The notes below the pieces were generated by a model. That model was not told where the DNA came from and did no database searches. It saw only the letters and a program-made list of their open reading frames with translations. A program made the translations under genes and the position numbers. A stretch of DNA of 6,175 nt from Pseudomonadota bacterium. GTDB lineage: Bacteria > Pseudomonadota > Alphaproteobacteria > Rhizobiales > Rhizobiaceae. Positions 1 to 5,820 of the stretch are shown here, in pieces; within the stretch, counting starts at the first letter, position 1, and each line of letters starts with the position of its first letter. The stretch covers positions 1 through 6,175 of the forward strand of contig JAEYXI010000495.1 of NCBI GenBank assembly GCA_023428515.1, in the 5' to 3' direction.

Positions 1-146
1 TGTGCCCCTTGGCGGCGCGCGCGGCCGGCGGCAGGGACAATGGCCCGGCCGGCCTGCGCGACGACTACGGGGACAACTATTATGCGGGTTTCGTGATCGA
101 CCCTGACGGCTACCGGCTGGAGGCCTATTGCGACAAGGCAGGGTGA
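1..146 (+). CDS. VOC (glyoxalase/bleomycin-resistance) family protein, 3' end only
   Basis: The gene enters the window from the left; whole codons start at base 3 and 47 residues precede the TGA at 144-146. The visible tail, with NGPAGLRDDYGDNYYAGF followed by VIDPDGYRLEAYC, matches the closing strands of vicinal-oxygen-chelate proteins. In that fold the glutamate of the final strand (here in LEAY) is the usual metal ligand. Members are small cytosolic metalloproteins (lyases, dioxygenases or resistance proteins), and the substrate cannot be told from this fragment. A strong terminator 35 bases after the stop closes the transcript. The family is quite sure and the precise role is unknown. Confidence 0.8.
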   Translation, partial: CPLAARAAGGRDNGPAGLRDDYGDNYYAGFVIDPDGYRLEAYCDKAG

Positions 147-180
147 GGCAGACCGCGCATGCATTGCGCGCATCAGGTGT

Positions 181-214
181 CAGGGAGGTGGCAGCAGGCC
201 GCCTCCCTGTTTTT
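181..214 (+). terminator. Rho-independent terminator after the VOC gene
   Basis: A 12-bp GC-rich stem (181-192 paired with 198-209, with one T-G wobble) encloses a 5-base loop AGCAG. A run of five T follows directly (210-214). It lies 35 bases after the VOC stop, on the correct strand, and separates that gene from the downstream membrane-protein gene. Confidence 0.88.
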
Positions 215-279
215 CATGCACGCTTTCGCCGTACCGCACTCCGGAGTACCAAAGGGAGAGTTCTGCCGGGGAGGGGATC

Positions 280-483
280 GTGATCGCGGCCTATATCGAC
301 GAATTCATCATGGTGTGCGTCGGCATCTGGATGTCGGGCGTCGGCTTCGGGTTTTTCCAAAGCCCCTTCCAGGCGCCACCGGGACCGCAACCCTGGTGGG
401 TGACCGTGGTCCCGCATTTCAAATGGATGGGGCCATTGCTGATCGTCATTGCGATCGTGCTGGCTGTTGCAGAGCCGGCGTGA
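280..483 (+). CDS. small two-helix membrane protein, unknown function
   Basis: This is a 67-residue protein starting at GTG, with a purine-rich ribosome-binding stretch (GGGGAGGGG, about 268-276) just upstream. I do not recognise a named family. Two hydrophobic stretches are clear: about residues 9-26 (FIMVCVGIWMSGVGFGFF) and about 50-64 (MGPLLIVIAIVLAV). They are joined by a Pro/Trp-rich loop (PPGPQPWW). There is no cleavable signal peptide or enzymatic motif, so a hairpin in the inner membrane is the simplest reading. It lies alone between a terminator and the methyltransferase, which begins 91 bases later and could share its transcript. An out-of-frame 148-residue ORF overlapping it has no membrane or family signature and was discarded. 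Confidence 0.62.
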   Translation: MIAAYIDEFIMVCVGIWMSGVGFGFFQSPFQAPPGPQPWWVTVVPHFKWMGPLLIVIAIVLAVAEPA

Positions 484-574
484 GCGGTCGTGCCATCTCG
501 TGTCGGCCCGGTGTTATTCTGCCTGAGCCCGCGAGCCGCTTCGAAGCCGGTCCTGGATCGCGGAAAGGGATGAC

Positions 575-1561
575 ATGGCGGATTCCGATCGGATCGATGG
601 GCTGATCGCAGCCGTCCCCCAAGCCTTGGCGCTTCGTGCCGGGCTGGACCTTGGCATCTTCACCCGGCTCGGCGGCGGCGCGGCGACTGCCGACAGCCTT
701 GGGGCCGTGCTCGCCGTCGAGCCCGACCGCCTGTCACGCCTCCTCTACGCGCTCGCCAGCATCGGGCTCCTCGAAGTCCGGGATGGCCGGTTTCGGAACT
801 CGGCCGAAGCCGCCGCCTTCCTCGACGCGTCCAGCCCGACCTATCGCGGCGGCGATCATGCGCTGCTGCGCGAACTCTGGGGCGCCGACCTCTTGACCGC
901 GGACTCGCTGCGCGAGAACCGGCCGGCCGCGCTGCACGATTTTTCCGAAGCGGGGCCGGAGGCGGCAGCCGCCTTCAGCCGCATGCTCGCGCCGGGCGGG
1001 GTGATCTTCGGCCGGCAACTGGCCGAGGAACTGGACCTCTCGGCGGTCGGTTCGGTGATCGACATCGGCGGGGGCGCGGGCACGATTCTCGTCGGGCTGC
1101 GCGAGCGGTGGCCGCACATCGCGGCGACGCTGATGGAACTTCCGACGGTCGCCGCGGCCGCGCCGGAAATCCTCAGGGAATACGGCGCCGCCGACGTGGT
1201 GGTCGAAGAGGGGGACATAACCGTCGCGCCGTCGGTCGGCCGGTACGATCTGGCGATCCTGAAGGCCGTCGTCCAGGTCCTTCCGCCGGACCAGGCGCGC
1301 CGTTCGATCCTGAACGCGGCGCGTTGCCTGAAACCCGGAGGCGAGATCGCGATTGCCGGCTGGGGCGTCGTCGACGACGACCGCCTCGGCCCGCCCGAGG
1401 GCGTCTTCCTGAACCTCACCTTCCTGAACCTCTATCGCCACGGCGAATCCTATACGGAGGGTCAGTATCGCGCCTGGATGAGCGAGGCTGGCTTCAGGGA
1501 TATCTCCAGGTCCCGGCTGACGGACGGGAGCACGTTGTTTCGTGCGCGCATCACGGGCTGA
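575..1561 (+). CDS. SAM-dependent class I O-methyltransferase-type protein (COMT-like, dimerising)
   Basis: The protein has 328 residues, normal for the family, and starts at ATG 575 with AAAGGGA 4-10 bases upstream. Residues 1-85 form the helical winged-helix dimerisation domain (ALALRAGLDLGIF; LSRLLYALASIGLL). The Rossmann domain follows. It has motif I VIDIGGGAG at 161-169, an acidic residue after strand 2 (E188 in LMELP), EEGDIT at 211-216, YDLAILK at 224-230, LKPGGEIAI at 252-260, and the C-terminal YTEGQYRAWMSEAGF at 293-307. These support SAM binding in the cytosol. Methyltransferases of this type usually act on hydroxyl groups of small metabolites. The segment that normally reads like LHDWxDE, with the catalytic His, here reads AVVQVLPPDQ, so Q234 sits about where the His is expected. 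It may therefore be a non-canonical methyltransferase or a relative with another role. The substrate is unknown. Confidence 0.85.
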   Translation: MADSDRIDGLIAAVPQALALRAGLDLGIFTRLGGGAATADSLGAVLAVEPDRLSRLLYALASIGLLEVRDGRFRNSAEAAAFLDASSPTYRGGDHALLRELWGADLLTADSLRENRPAALHDFSEAGPEAAAAFSRMLAPGGVIFGRQLAEELDLSAVGSVIDIGGGAGTILVGLRERWPHIAATLMELPTVAAAAPEILREYGAADVVVEEGDITVAPSVGRYDLAILKAVVQVLPPDQARRSILNAARCLKPGGEIAIAGWGVVDDDRLGPPEGVFLNLTFLNLYRHGESYTEGQYRAWMSEAGFRDISRSRLTDGSTLFRARITG

Positions 1562-1630
1562 TTGATGCCCGGTACCGGACGTCGCCTTCCGCGCATTGCA
1601 GCTTAAATGACACGAATAGGAAAAAAATCC

Positions 1631-1659
1631 TTGACGCCGTAACGGTGGTTTGGTAGGGT
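1631..1659 (+). promoter_or_regulatory. putative sigma-70 promoter for the packaging genes
   Basis: TTGACG (1631-1636) is separated by exactly 17 bases from TAGGGT (1654-1659), within an AT-richer stretch preceded by a run of seven A. The CTTGAC -35 box fits alphaproteobacterial housekeeping promoters, while the -10 is a weak match. It points toward the putative small terminase 150 bases downstream and lies in the only sizeable gap (1562-1806) before the cluster. Confidence 0.5.
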
Positions 1660-1693
1660 TTCGCTATCGTCGGAAAATTGCGGGTAGGCGGCG

Positions 1694-1719
1694 GAGCGAA
1701 CTCATCGAGTGGCTCTTTT
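1694..1719 (+). terminator. possible leader hairpin with T-run (attenuator-like)
   Basis: GAGC and ACTC (1694-1703) can pair with GAGT and GCTC (1707-1715) around a 3-base loop, with a small internal bulge, and TTTT follows. It lies between the proposed promoter and the putative small terminase start. It could be a weak terminator or attenuator that lowers read-through into the packaging genes. The stem is short and interrupted, so this is tentative. Confidence 0.27.
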
Positions 1720-1806
1720 CGTTACCCTCGATCACCTCCGACCGTTGGCGCTGATCCTTCTTTCTCAAGGTGGATGGAGCGCTCACTTTCCAAACCGGAG
1801 CACGAC

Positions 1807-2277
1807 ATGAAACGCAAGCCGCTGGCTGAGTGGCGGGCTATACGCGCGCTTTTGGAAGGCGCGCGGCCCACGATCGAACTGGTCGCGCAGGCTTCAAGGC
1901 GCTCGGCAAGGGCGCTGGAACTGGAGGCTGAGCGGGAGGGCTGGCGGCTCGACCGGGTGCCCGATGAGGACATAGGCGAGAAGCTGCGGGGCGTCATAGC
2001 GCTGCTGGTGGAGCGCGTCGAAGCGCTGGGACGCAAGGCGCTGGAGGACGGCACCAGGATCGACAAGAGCGAGATCGACGGCTTGCTGTCGATCATAAAG
2101 GGCCTCGACAAGGTGGCCGAAATCACGCGGACGGAAGAATCCGCGAAACAGAAGCAGACCAGGCGGGATGAAGACCTCGGAGACGTCCTTACGCAAATCA
2201 ACCAGCGCATCGTCGAGTTTGCGCAAGAGCTCGCTCAGGAGATGGCTGGAACGGCAGATCGGCCTGTGGGGAGCTGA
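1807..2277 (+). CDS. putative small terminase subunit (GTA gp1-like)
   Basis: The protein has 156 residues from ATG 1807, chosen because GGAG sits six bases upstream; the earlier in-frame ATG at 1774 has its purine stretch too close. The N-terminal part (about 6-46, AEWRAIRALLEGARPTIELV to EAEREGW) looks like the helix-turn-helix of phage small terminases, which bind DNA and load it on the large subunit. The rest is long charged helix (about 55-145) suited to oligomerisation. It directly precedes the large terminase and overlaps it by 110 bases in another frame, matching gene 1 and gene 2 of Rhodobacter-type gene transfer agents. The call depends partly on context, because small terminases are poorly conserved. 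There is no catalytic motif, as expected. Confidence 0.65.
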   Translation: MKRKPLAEWRAIRALLEGARPTIELVAQASRRSARALELEAEREGWRLDRVPDEDIGEKLRGVIALLVERVEALGRKALEDGTRIDKSEIDGLLSIIKGLDKVAEITRTEESAKQKQTRRDEDLGDVLTQINQRIVEFAQELAQEMAGTADRPVGS

Positions 2278-3523
2278 GCTCGTCCTCGCGGCCTGGCTGC
2301 TTTTCGCGCGGCTTGAACAATACCCGATCTTCGGCGCGCCGGATCGCTGGCTGGTGACCGGAGGGCGAGGATCGGGAAAGACCAGGCTCGGCGCCGAATG
2401 GATGAACGCGCTGGTACGCGGGCTGCCGCCCTTTTCGCGGGACCGGAAGAGATATGAGCATTTCGCCCTCGTCGGCGAGACGCTCTCCGACGTGCGCGAG
2501 GTGATGATCGAGGGGCCGTCGGGGCTGCTAGCGATCTGCACCGAGAACAGGCCGCGCTACGAGGCGTCGCGGCGTCGTCTGGTATGGCCGACCGGGGCGG
2601 TGGCGCATGTGTTCTCGTCGGAGGATCCGGAGAGCCTGCGCGGGCCGCAATTCGACGCCGCATGGTGCGACGAGCTAGGCAAATGGAAGAACGCGGAGGC
2701 GACCTTCGACATGCTGCAGTTCGGGCTGAGGCTGGGTCCAAGGCCTATGCAAATCATCACCACGACGCCGCGGCCGACGCGGCTGATGAAGAAGCTGCTC
2801 GGCGATCCCCAGGTGGAGCGGACGAGGCTGTCGACGGAGCGCAACAAGGCCAACCTCGCCAAGGGTTTTGTCGAGGCTCTGGCAAAACGCTACGGCGGCA
2901 CGCGGCTCGGCCGGCAGGAGCTGGAGGGCGAGCTGATCGAGGATCGCGAGGACGCGCTGTGGTCACGCGAGATGCTGGCCGAGGCGTTTGTCGCGGAGGC
3001 CGGTGAATTGAGGCGGATCGTCGTGGCGATCGACCCGCCGGCCAGCGCGCGAAGGACGTCGGACGCCTGCGGCATCGTCGCGGCGGGGCTCGACGGCGAG
3101 GGCAGGGTTTTTGTGCTGGCGGACGCGACGCTGAAGGCCGCGAAGCCGCGTGACTGGGCGCTTGCCGCAGTGGCGCTCTACCACCGGCTGGAGGCGGACA
3201 CGATCGTCGCCGAGGTGAACCAGGGCGGCGACATGGTGACGGCGGTGATCCGCACTGTGGACGAGACGGTGCCGGTGAAGGCGGTGCGTGCGAACCGAGG
3301 CAAATGGCTGCGCGCCGAGCCGGTCGCGGCGCTTTATTCGCAAGGCCGCGTGAAGCATGCCGGGCGCTTCGCCGAGCTGGAGGACGAGATGTGCGACTTC
3401 GGGCCGGACGGCCTGTCGGGCGGGCGCTCGCCGGACCGGGTCGACGCGCTTGTCTGGGCGGTCGGTGAGCTGGTGCCGAAGGGCGGGGCGGTGCCGAGGG
3501 TGAGAGACTTCGTGAGGGAGTAG
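2168..3523 (+). CDS. phage/GTA terminase large subunit (packaging ATPase-nuclease)
   Basis: The 451-residue product drives DNA into the procapsid and cuts it. Walker A is GGRGSGKT at residues 65-72, the Walker B-like segment FDAAWCDE is at 162-169, and the coupling motif ITTTPRPT is at 197-204. The RNase H-like nuclease domain starts at VVAIDPP (D289), continues through IVAEVNQGGDMV (347-357), and ends with SPDRVDALVWA (421-431), which carries the last acidic residues. This order is typical of HK97/GTA-type large terminases and no motif is broken. ATG 2168 lies well inside the small terminase gene with only AGGCGGG touching it, and the first 30 residues look non-conserved. A TTG at 2219 is an alternative start. 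Its translation is probably coupled to the gene before it. The next gene is the portal. Confidence 0.93.
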   Translation: MKTSETSLRKSTSASSSLRKSSLRRWLERQIGLWGAELVLAAWLLFARLEQYPIFGAPDRWLVTGGRGSGKTRLGAEWMNALVRGLPPFSRDRKRYEHFALVGETLSDVREVMIEGPSGLLAICTENRPRYEASRRRLVWPTGAVAHVFSSEDPESLRGPQFDAAWCDELGKWKNAEATFDMLQFGLRLGPRPMQIITTTPRPTRLMKKLLGDPQVERTRLSTERNKANLAKGFVEALAKRYGGTRLGRQELEGELIEDREDALWSREMLAEAFVAEAGELRRIVVAIDPPASARRTSDACGIVAAGLDGEGRVFVLADATLKAAKPRDWALAAVALYHRLEADTIVAEVNQGGDMVTAVIRTVDETVPVKAVRANRGKWLRAEPVAALYSQGRVKHAGRFAELEDEMCDFGPDGLSGGRSPDRVDALVWAVGELVPKGGAVPRVRDFVRE

Positions 3524-3527
3524 GGGA

Positions 3528-3624
3528 TAGTGAGTAGTGAAATAGTGAGTAGCGAATAGTTCGCGTGTCGTTGTCGATTTTTACTCACTAATCACTAATC
3601 ACTAATCACTACTCACTATTCGCT
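3528..3624. repeat. opposed heptamer arrays between terminase and portal
   Basis: The left arm (3528-3556) holds four heptamers, TAGTGAG, TAGTGAA, TAGTGAG and TAGCGAA, with one extra A after the second. The right arm (3583-3624) holds six unbroken heptamers in the complementary sense: ACTCACT, AATCACT three times, ACTCACT and ATTCGCT. Bases 3527-3540 are a perfect 14-bp inverted match to 3606-3619, and 3551-3559 matches 3616-3624 inverted, so alternative hairpins are possible. The element fills nearly the whole gap and ends 17 bases before the portal ribosome-binding site (AGGA at 3641). It could be a transcript-processing or attenuation hairpin, or a dispersed intergenic repeat family. The function is unknown. 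Confidence 0.85.
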
Positions 3625-3651
3625 CTTCCCTTTTTCAATCAGGAAAAATCT

Positions 3652-4818
3652 ATGACTTGGAACTGGCCCTGGAAGACGGCCGGCGGGAACGTCGTGCCTG
3701 AACGGAAGAGCGGATATGGCTTCGTGGCGCTGCATGCGGCGGGCGAGGCGCACTGGACGCGGCGCGACTATGCGGCGCTGGCGCGGGAGGGGTTCATGAG
3801 GAACCCCGTCGTGCATCGTTCGGTGCGGCTGATCGCGGAGACGGCGTCGGCCGTGCCCTGGCTGCTCTACGAGGAGGGGGACGACCTCGACACGCATCCG
3901 CTGCTCGACCTGCTCGAAAGGCCGAACCAGCGGCAGGCCGGCGCGAGCTTGCTCGAGGCGCTCTACGGGCACCTGCTCTTGTCGGGCAACGCCTATGTCG
4001 AGATGATTGCGGCGGGGGATGGCGAAGCGCGGGAACTGCATCTGCTCAGGCCCGACCGCGTGTCGGTGCTGACGGACCAGGCCGGCTGGCCGAGCGCGCT
4101 TGAATATCGCGAGGGAAGCGCGAGGCGGCGGGTGGGCGTGGGACGGGCGGGCGAGGGCGCGCTTCAGCTCTCGCTCTTCCATCCGCTCGACGATCATTAC
4201 GGCTTCGCGCCGCTTGAGGCGGCGCTGATGGCGCTCGATATCCACAACGCCGCGGGGCGTTGGAACAAGGCGCTGCTCGACAATTCGGCGCGGCCGTCCG
4301 GCGCGCGGGTCTATGCGCCGAAGGAGGGGGGCAACCTTTCCGACGAGCAGTTAGACCGGCTGAAGGCCGAGCTCGAGGACGGCTATTCGGGTGCGGCGCG
4401 GGCAGGCCGGCCGCTGCTCCTGGAGGGCGGGCTCGACTGGAAGGCGATGGGCCTGACGCCGAAGGACATGGATTTCATCGAGGCCAAGCGCGCGGCGGCG
4501 CGCGACATAGCGCTCGCTTTCGGCGTGCCGCCCATGCTGCTCGGCATTCCCGGCGACAACACCTACGCCAACTACCAGGAGGCGAACCGAGCCTTCTACC
4601 GCATGACCGTGCTGCCGCTGGTGGCGAGAACGGCGAAGGAGTTTTCGGCCTGGCTGGCGCCGGCGTTCGGCGAGGGGCTGCGGCTCTGGTACGACGCGGA
4701 TGCGGTCGAGGGCCTTGCCGCCGACCGTGACTCGCTGTGGGCACGGGTGGGGGCGGCGGCGTTCCTCAGCGACGACGAGAAGAGGGAAGCGGTAGGGTAT
4801 GGGCGCGGGGCGGGCTGA
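3652..4818 (+). CDS. HK97-family phage/GTA portal protein (GTA gp3-like)
   Basis: This 388-residue protein forms the dodecameric ring at the capsid vertex through which DNA passes. ATG 3652 has AGGA eight to eleven bases upstream. Family landmarks are YAALAREGFMRNPVVHRSV (40-58), LLSGNAYVEM (109-118), LRPDRVSVL (132-140), HYGFAPLEAA (182-191), and AFGVPPMLLGIPGDNTY followed by ANYQEANRAFYR (289-317). The C-terminal LSDDEKREAVGYG (372-384) is also conserved in style. Length is close to the GTA portal norm, so it may work alone. It ends after only GRGAG at a TGA; in the frame reached by a one-base loss, the sequence runs on into a linker and toxin domain, suggesting the two were once one reading frame. 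The last 244 bases recur at 5820-6062. Confidence 0.92.
   Translation: MTWNWPWKTAGGNVVPERKSGYGFVALHAAGEAHWTRRDYAALAREGFMRNPVVHRSVRLIAETASAVPWLLYEEGDDLDTHPLLDLLERPNQRQAGASLLEALYGHLLLSGNAYVEMIAAGDGEARELHLLRPDRVSVLTDQAGWPSALEYREGSARRRVGVGRAGEGALQLSLFHPLDDHYGFAPLEAALMALDIHNAAGRWNKALLDNSARPSGARVYAPKEGGNLSDEQLDRLKAELEDGYSGAARAGRPLLLEGGLDWKAMGLTPKDMDFIEAKRAAARDIALAFGVPPMLLGIPGDNTYANYQEANRAFYRMTVLPLVARTAKEFSAWLAPAFGEGLRLWYDADAVEGLAADRDSLWARVGAAAFLSDDEKREAVGYGRGAG
4561..4804 (+). repeat. portal 3'-end direct repeat, copy 1 (partner 5820-6062)
   Basis: These bases, inside the portal gene, align to 5820-6062 at a constant offset of 1259 with about 21 mismatches and one single-base gap, roughly 91% identity. 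The gap is in a G run near the end (GTAGGGTATGGG here, GTGGGTATGGG in copy 2). The two copies enclose the toxin and immunity genes. The divergence argues against a fresh tandem duplication. Confidence 0.93.
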
Positions 4819-5453
4819 GCGGCAAGGCAGGGTTTCGGGCGGATCAGCCGAGAGTGCCGAGGGGGCAGTCCGGCGGGGGACGGTGGACGGGCGGAGGGGG
4901 CGGTTCTGTCATCCTTGTACAGAATCGACCGCGAGGTTCAGGCAGTGGTTCGCGGCAGATCGCCGGGCGTCAGGTCGATATCACGCCAAATCAGGCGACG
5001 CGGCTTGAGATCAGCCATTCGCAGATGCAGGCAGCGGTAAGGCGTGTCCGCGAGTTGGACCCGCGATGGCGTCCAACACCGAGCGCCTATGAGACTGTCG
5101 AAGGCGAGATCTCGGCCAACGAGGCGGCCGCCCGCCAAGCATTGGATAGGCTCTTCGAGCTACCGCGCAACGGAATCGGCCCCGGACCATATGCGGTCGA
5201 GTCGCAGCTTGCACGCGGCGGCCGACGATGGACCGCCGAAGAGATTCGTGAGAACAATCGTATCGGCAGGGTCTACGGGTGTCATACCTGTGGAACAAAA
5301 GATCCGAGAACGCCAAACGGGAACTTCATCGGAGACCATCAAGACCCAAATGCCCTTAACTCTCCCGGTCGATCACAGCGAATCTATCCACATTGCCTAG
5401 CCTGTAGCATGGCCCAAGGAGGTAATATTACTTCTTTGAAGTGGGGAAAATAA
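4737..5453 (+). CDS. putative polymorphic toxin with C-terminal HNH/His-Me-finger-like nuclease domain, probably frameshifted from the portal
   Basis: The coordinates give the longest open frame (GTG 4737, 238 residues). Its first ~23 residues are portal sequence read out of frame and unlikely to be real protein. From 4833 it encodes a meaningful linker, FRADQPRVP then GGGRWTGGGGG (residues 33-56), a style seen before C-terminal toxin domains in phage structural proteins. A variable helical part follows (80-145). The final domain has C182-x2-C185, D200-H201 in NFIGDHQ, and C220-x2-C223 in YPHCLACSMAQGG, which fits a zinc-bound treble-clef nuclease. Cleavage of DNA or RNA is inferred. A stand-alone start could be ATG 5025, but no clear ribosome-binding site precedes it. 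Either a one-base loss cut it off the portal, or expression uses frameshifting or an internal start. The immunity gene follows after one base. Confidence 0.68.
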   Translation: MGTGGGGGVPQRRREEGSGRVWARGGLSGKAGFRADQPRVPRGQSGGGRWTGGGGGSVILVQNRPRGSGSGSRQIAGRQVDITPNQATRLEISHSQMQAAVRRVRELDPRWRPTPSAYETVEGEISANEAAARQALDRLFELPRNGIGPGPYAVESQLARGGRRWTAEEIRENNRIGRVYGCHTCGTKDPRTPNGNFIGDHQDPNALNSPGRSQRIYPHCLACSMAQGGNITSLKWGK

Positions 5454-5454
5454 T

Positions 5455-5820
5455 ATGATTAAGACCAAAAAATACGCCCCGGAAAACTCGATAGTTTTCA
5501 TATCGGACAATCTCCAAAGCATGCCCCCGGAGCATGTCTGGGGAAATATGATAAACTATAATAGAACCTCTGTTTCGGTAGGTTGTTATCCGGAAATCGA
5601 TGGAGAGACGGAATTCCAATTGGGGAGAGCGCTCGAGGTTTCGACGGATTTCGATCAAGTATTCGACGGAACGATCGAAACTCCAAACAGGACGCTGATA
5701 ATTTCCACTGTCGAAGGAACGATCCTGCTGGAGGACGAGGTGCCTGAAATGGAAACCCGGGTGCGCGTTTGGCTTAGCCGTCTCCGCTGGCCGGAAAAGG
5801 TCGTTGTTGGCTGGGGGTGA
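5455..5820 (+). CDS. putative immunity protein for the preceding toxin
   Basis: The protein has 121 residues and its ATG comes one base after the toxin stop, with GGGGA about eight bases upstream, so translation is probably coupled. It has no signal peptide or membrane segment and is acidic (19 Asp/Glu against 11 Lys/Arg). It appears mostly beta-strand, with segments such as SVSVGCYPEIDGETEFQLG (39-57), RTLIISTVEGTILLE (79-93) and TRVRVWLSRLRWPEKVVVGW (101-120). I do not know a named family. Small size, acidity, position after a nuclease-like toxin and lower GC than the neighbours (AAA, ATA and AAT codons at the start) fit a cytosolic immunity protein that binds the toxin domain, acquired together with it. 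Its stop TGA touches the second portal copy. Confidence 0.7.
   Translation: MIKTKKYAPENSIVFISDNLQSMPPEHVWGNMINYNRTSVSVGCYPEIDGETEFQLGRALEVSTDFDQVFDGTIETPNRTLIISTVEGTILLEDEVPEMETRVRVWLSRLRWPEKVVVGWG

Noticed and set aside
238..247. 10-bp palindrome ACTCCGGAGT upstream of the membrane-protein gene
   Set aside because: Too short and GC-rich to support an operator without a recognisable promoter next to it or a second copy.
159..605. 148-residue plus-strand ORF
   Set aside because: It covers the terminator and runs out of frame through the membrane-protein gene and the methyltransferase start. It is Arg/Gly-rich with no family signal, as expected of a GC-rich shadow frame.
734..1441. 235-residue minus-strand ORF
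   Set aside because: It lies antisense inside the methyltransferase, has Arg/Glu/Gly-biased composition and no motifs. It is a mirror frame of GC-rich coding.
1569..1578. CCGGTACCGG palindrome after the methyltransferase as a terminator
   Set aside because: There is no loop of reasonable size and no T-run after it, so no terminator can be supported at this site.
3583..3624. CRISPR-like array
   Set aside because: The units are 7 bp and contiguous with no spacers, and there are no cas genes. It is a simple heptamer tandem repeat.
4780..4818. Canonical -1 ribosomal frameshift signal
   Set aside because: No X-XXY-YYZ slippery heptamer in the portal frame was found in the overlap. The G-rich tracts are only weak candidates, so a base loss is the simpler explanation.
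4799..5008. 69-residue ORF in the third frame after the portal
   Set aside because: Biased Arg/Gly composition and no linker motif. The competing frame carries the DQPRVP and GGGRWT motif and the cysteine-rich domain.
4819..5820. Insertion sequence or integrase-driven element as the cause of the insertion
   Set aside because: No transposase, integrase, terminal inverted repeats or short target duplication is visible. The flanking repeats are 244 bp of portal coding sequence, which favours homologous recombination.
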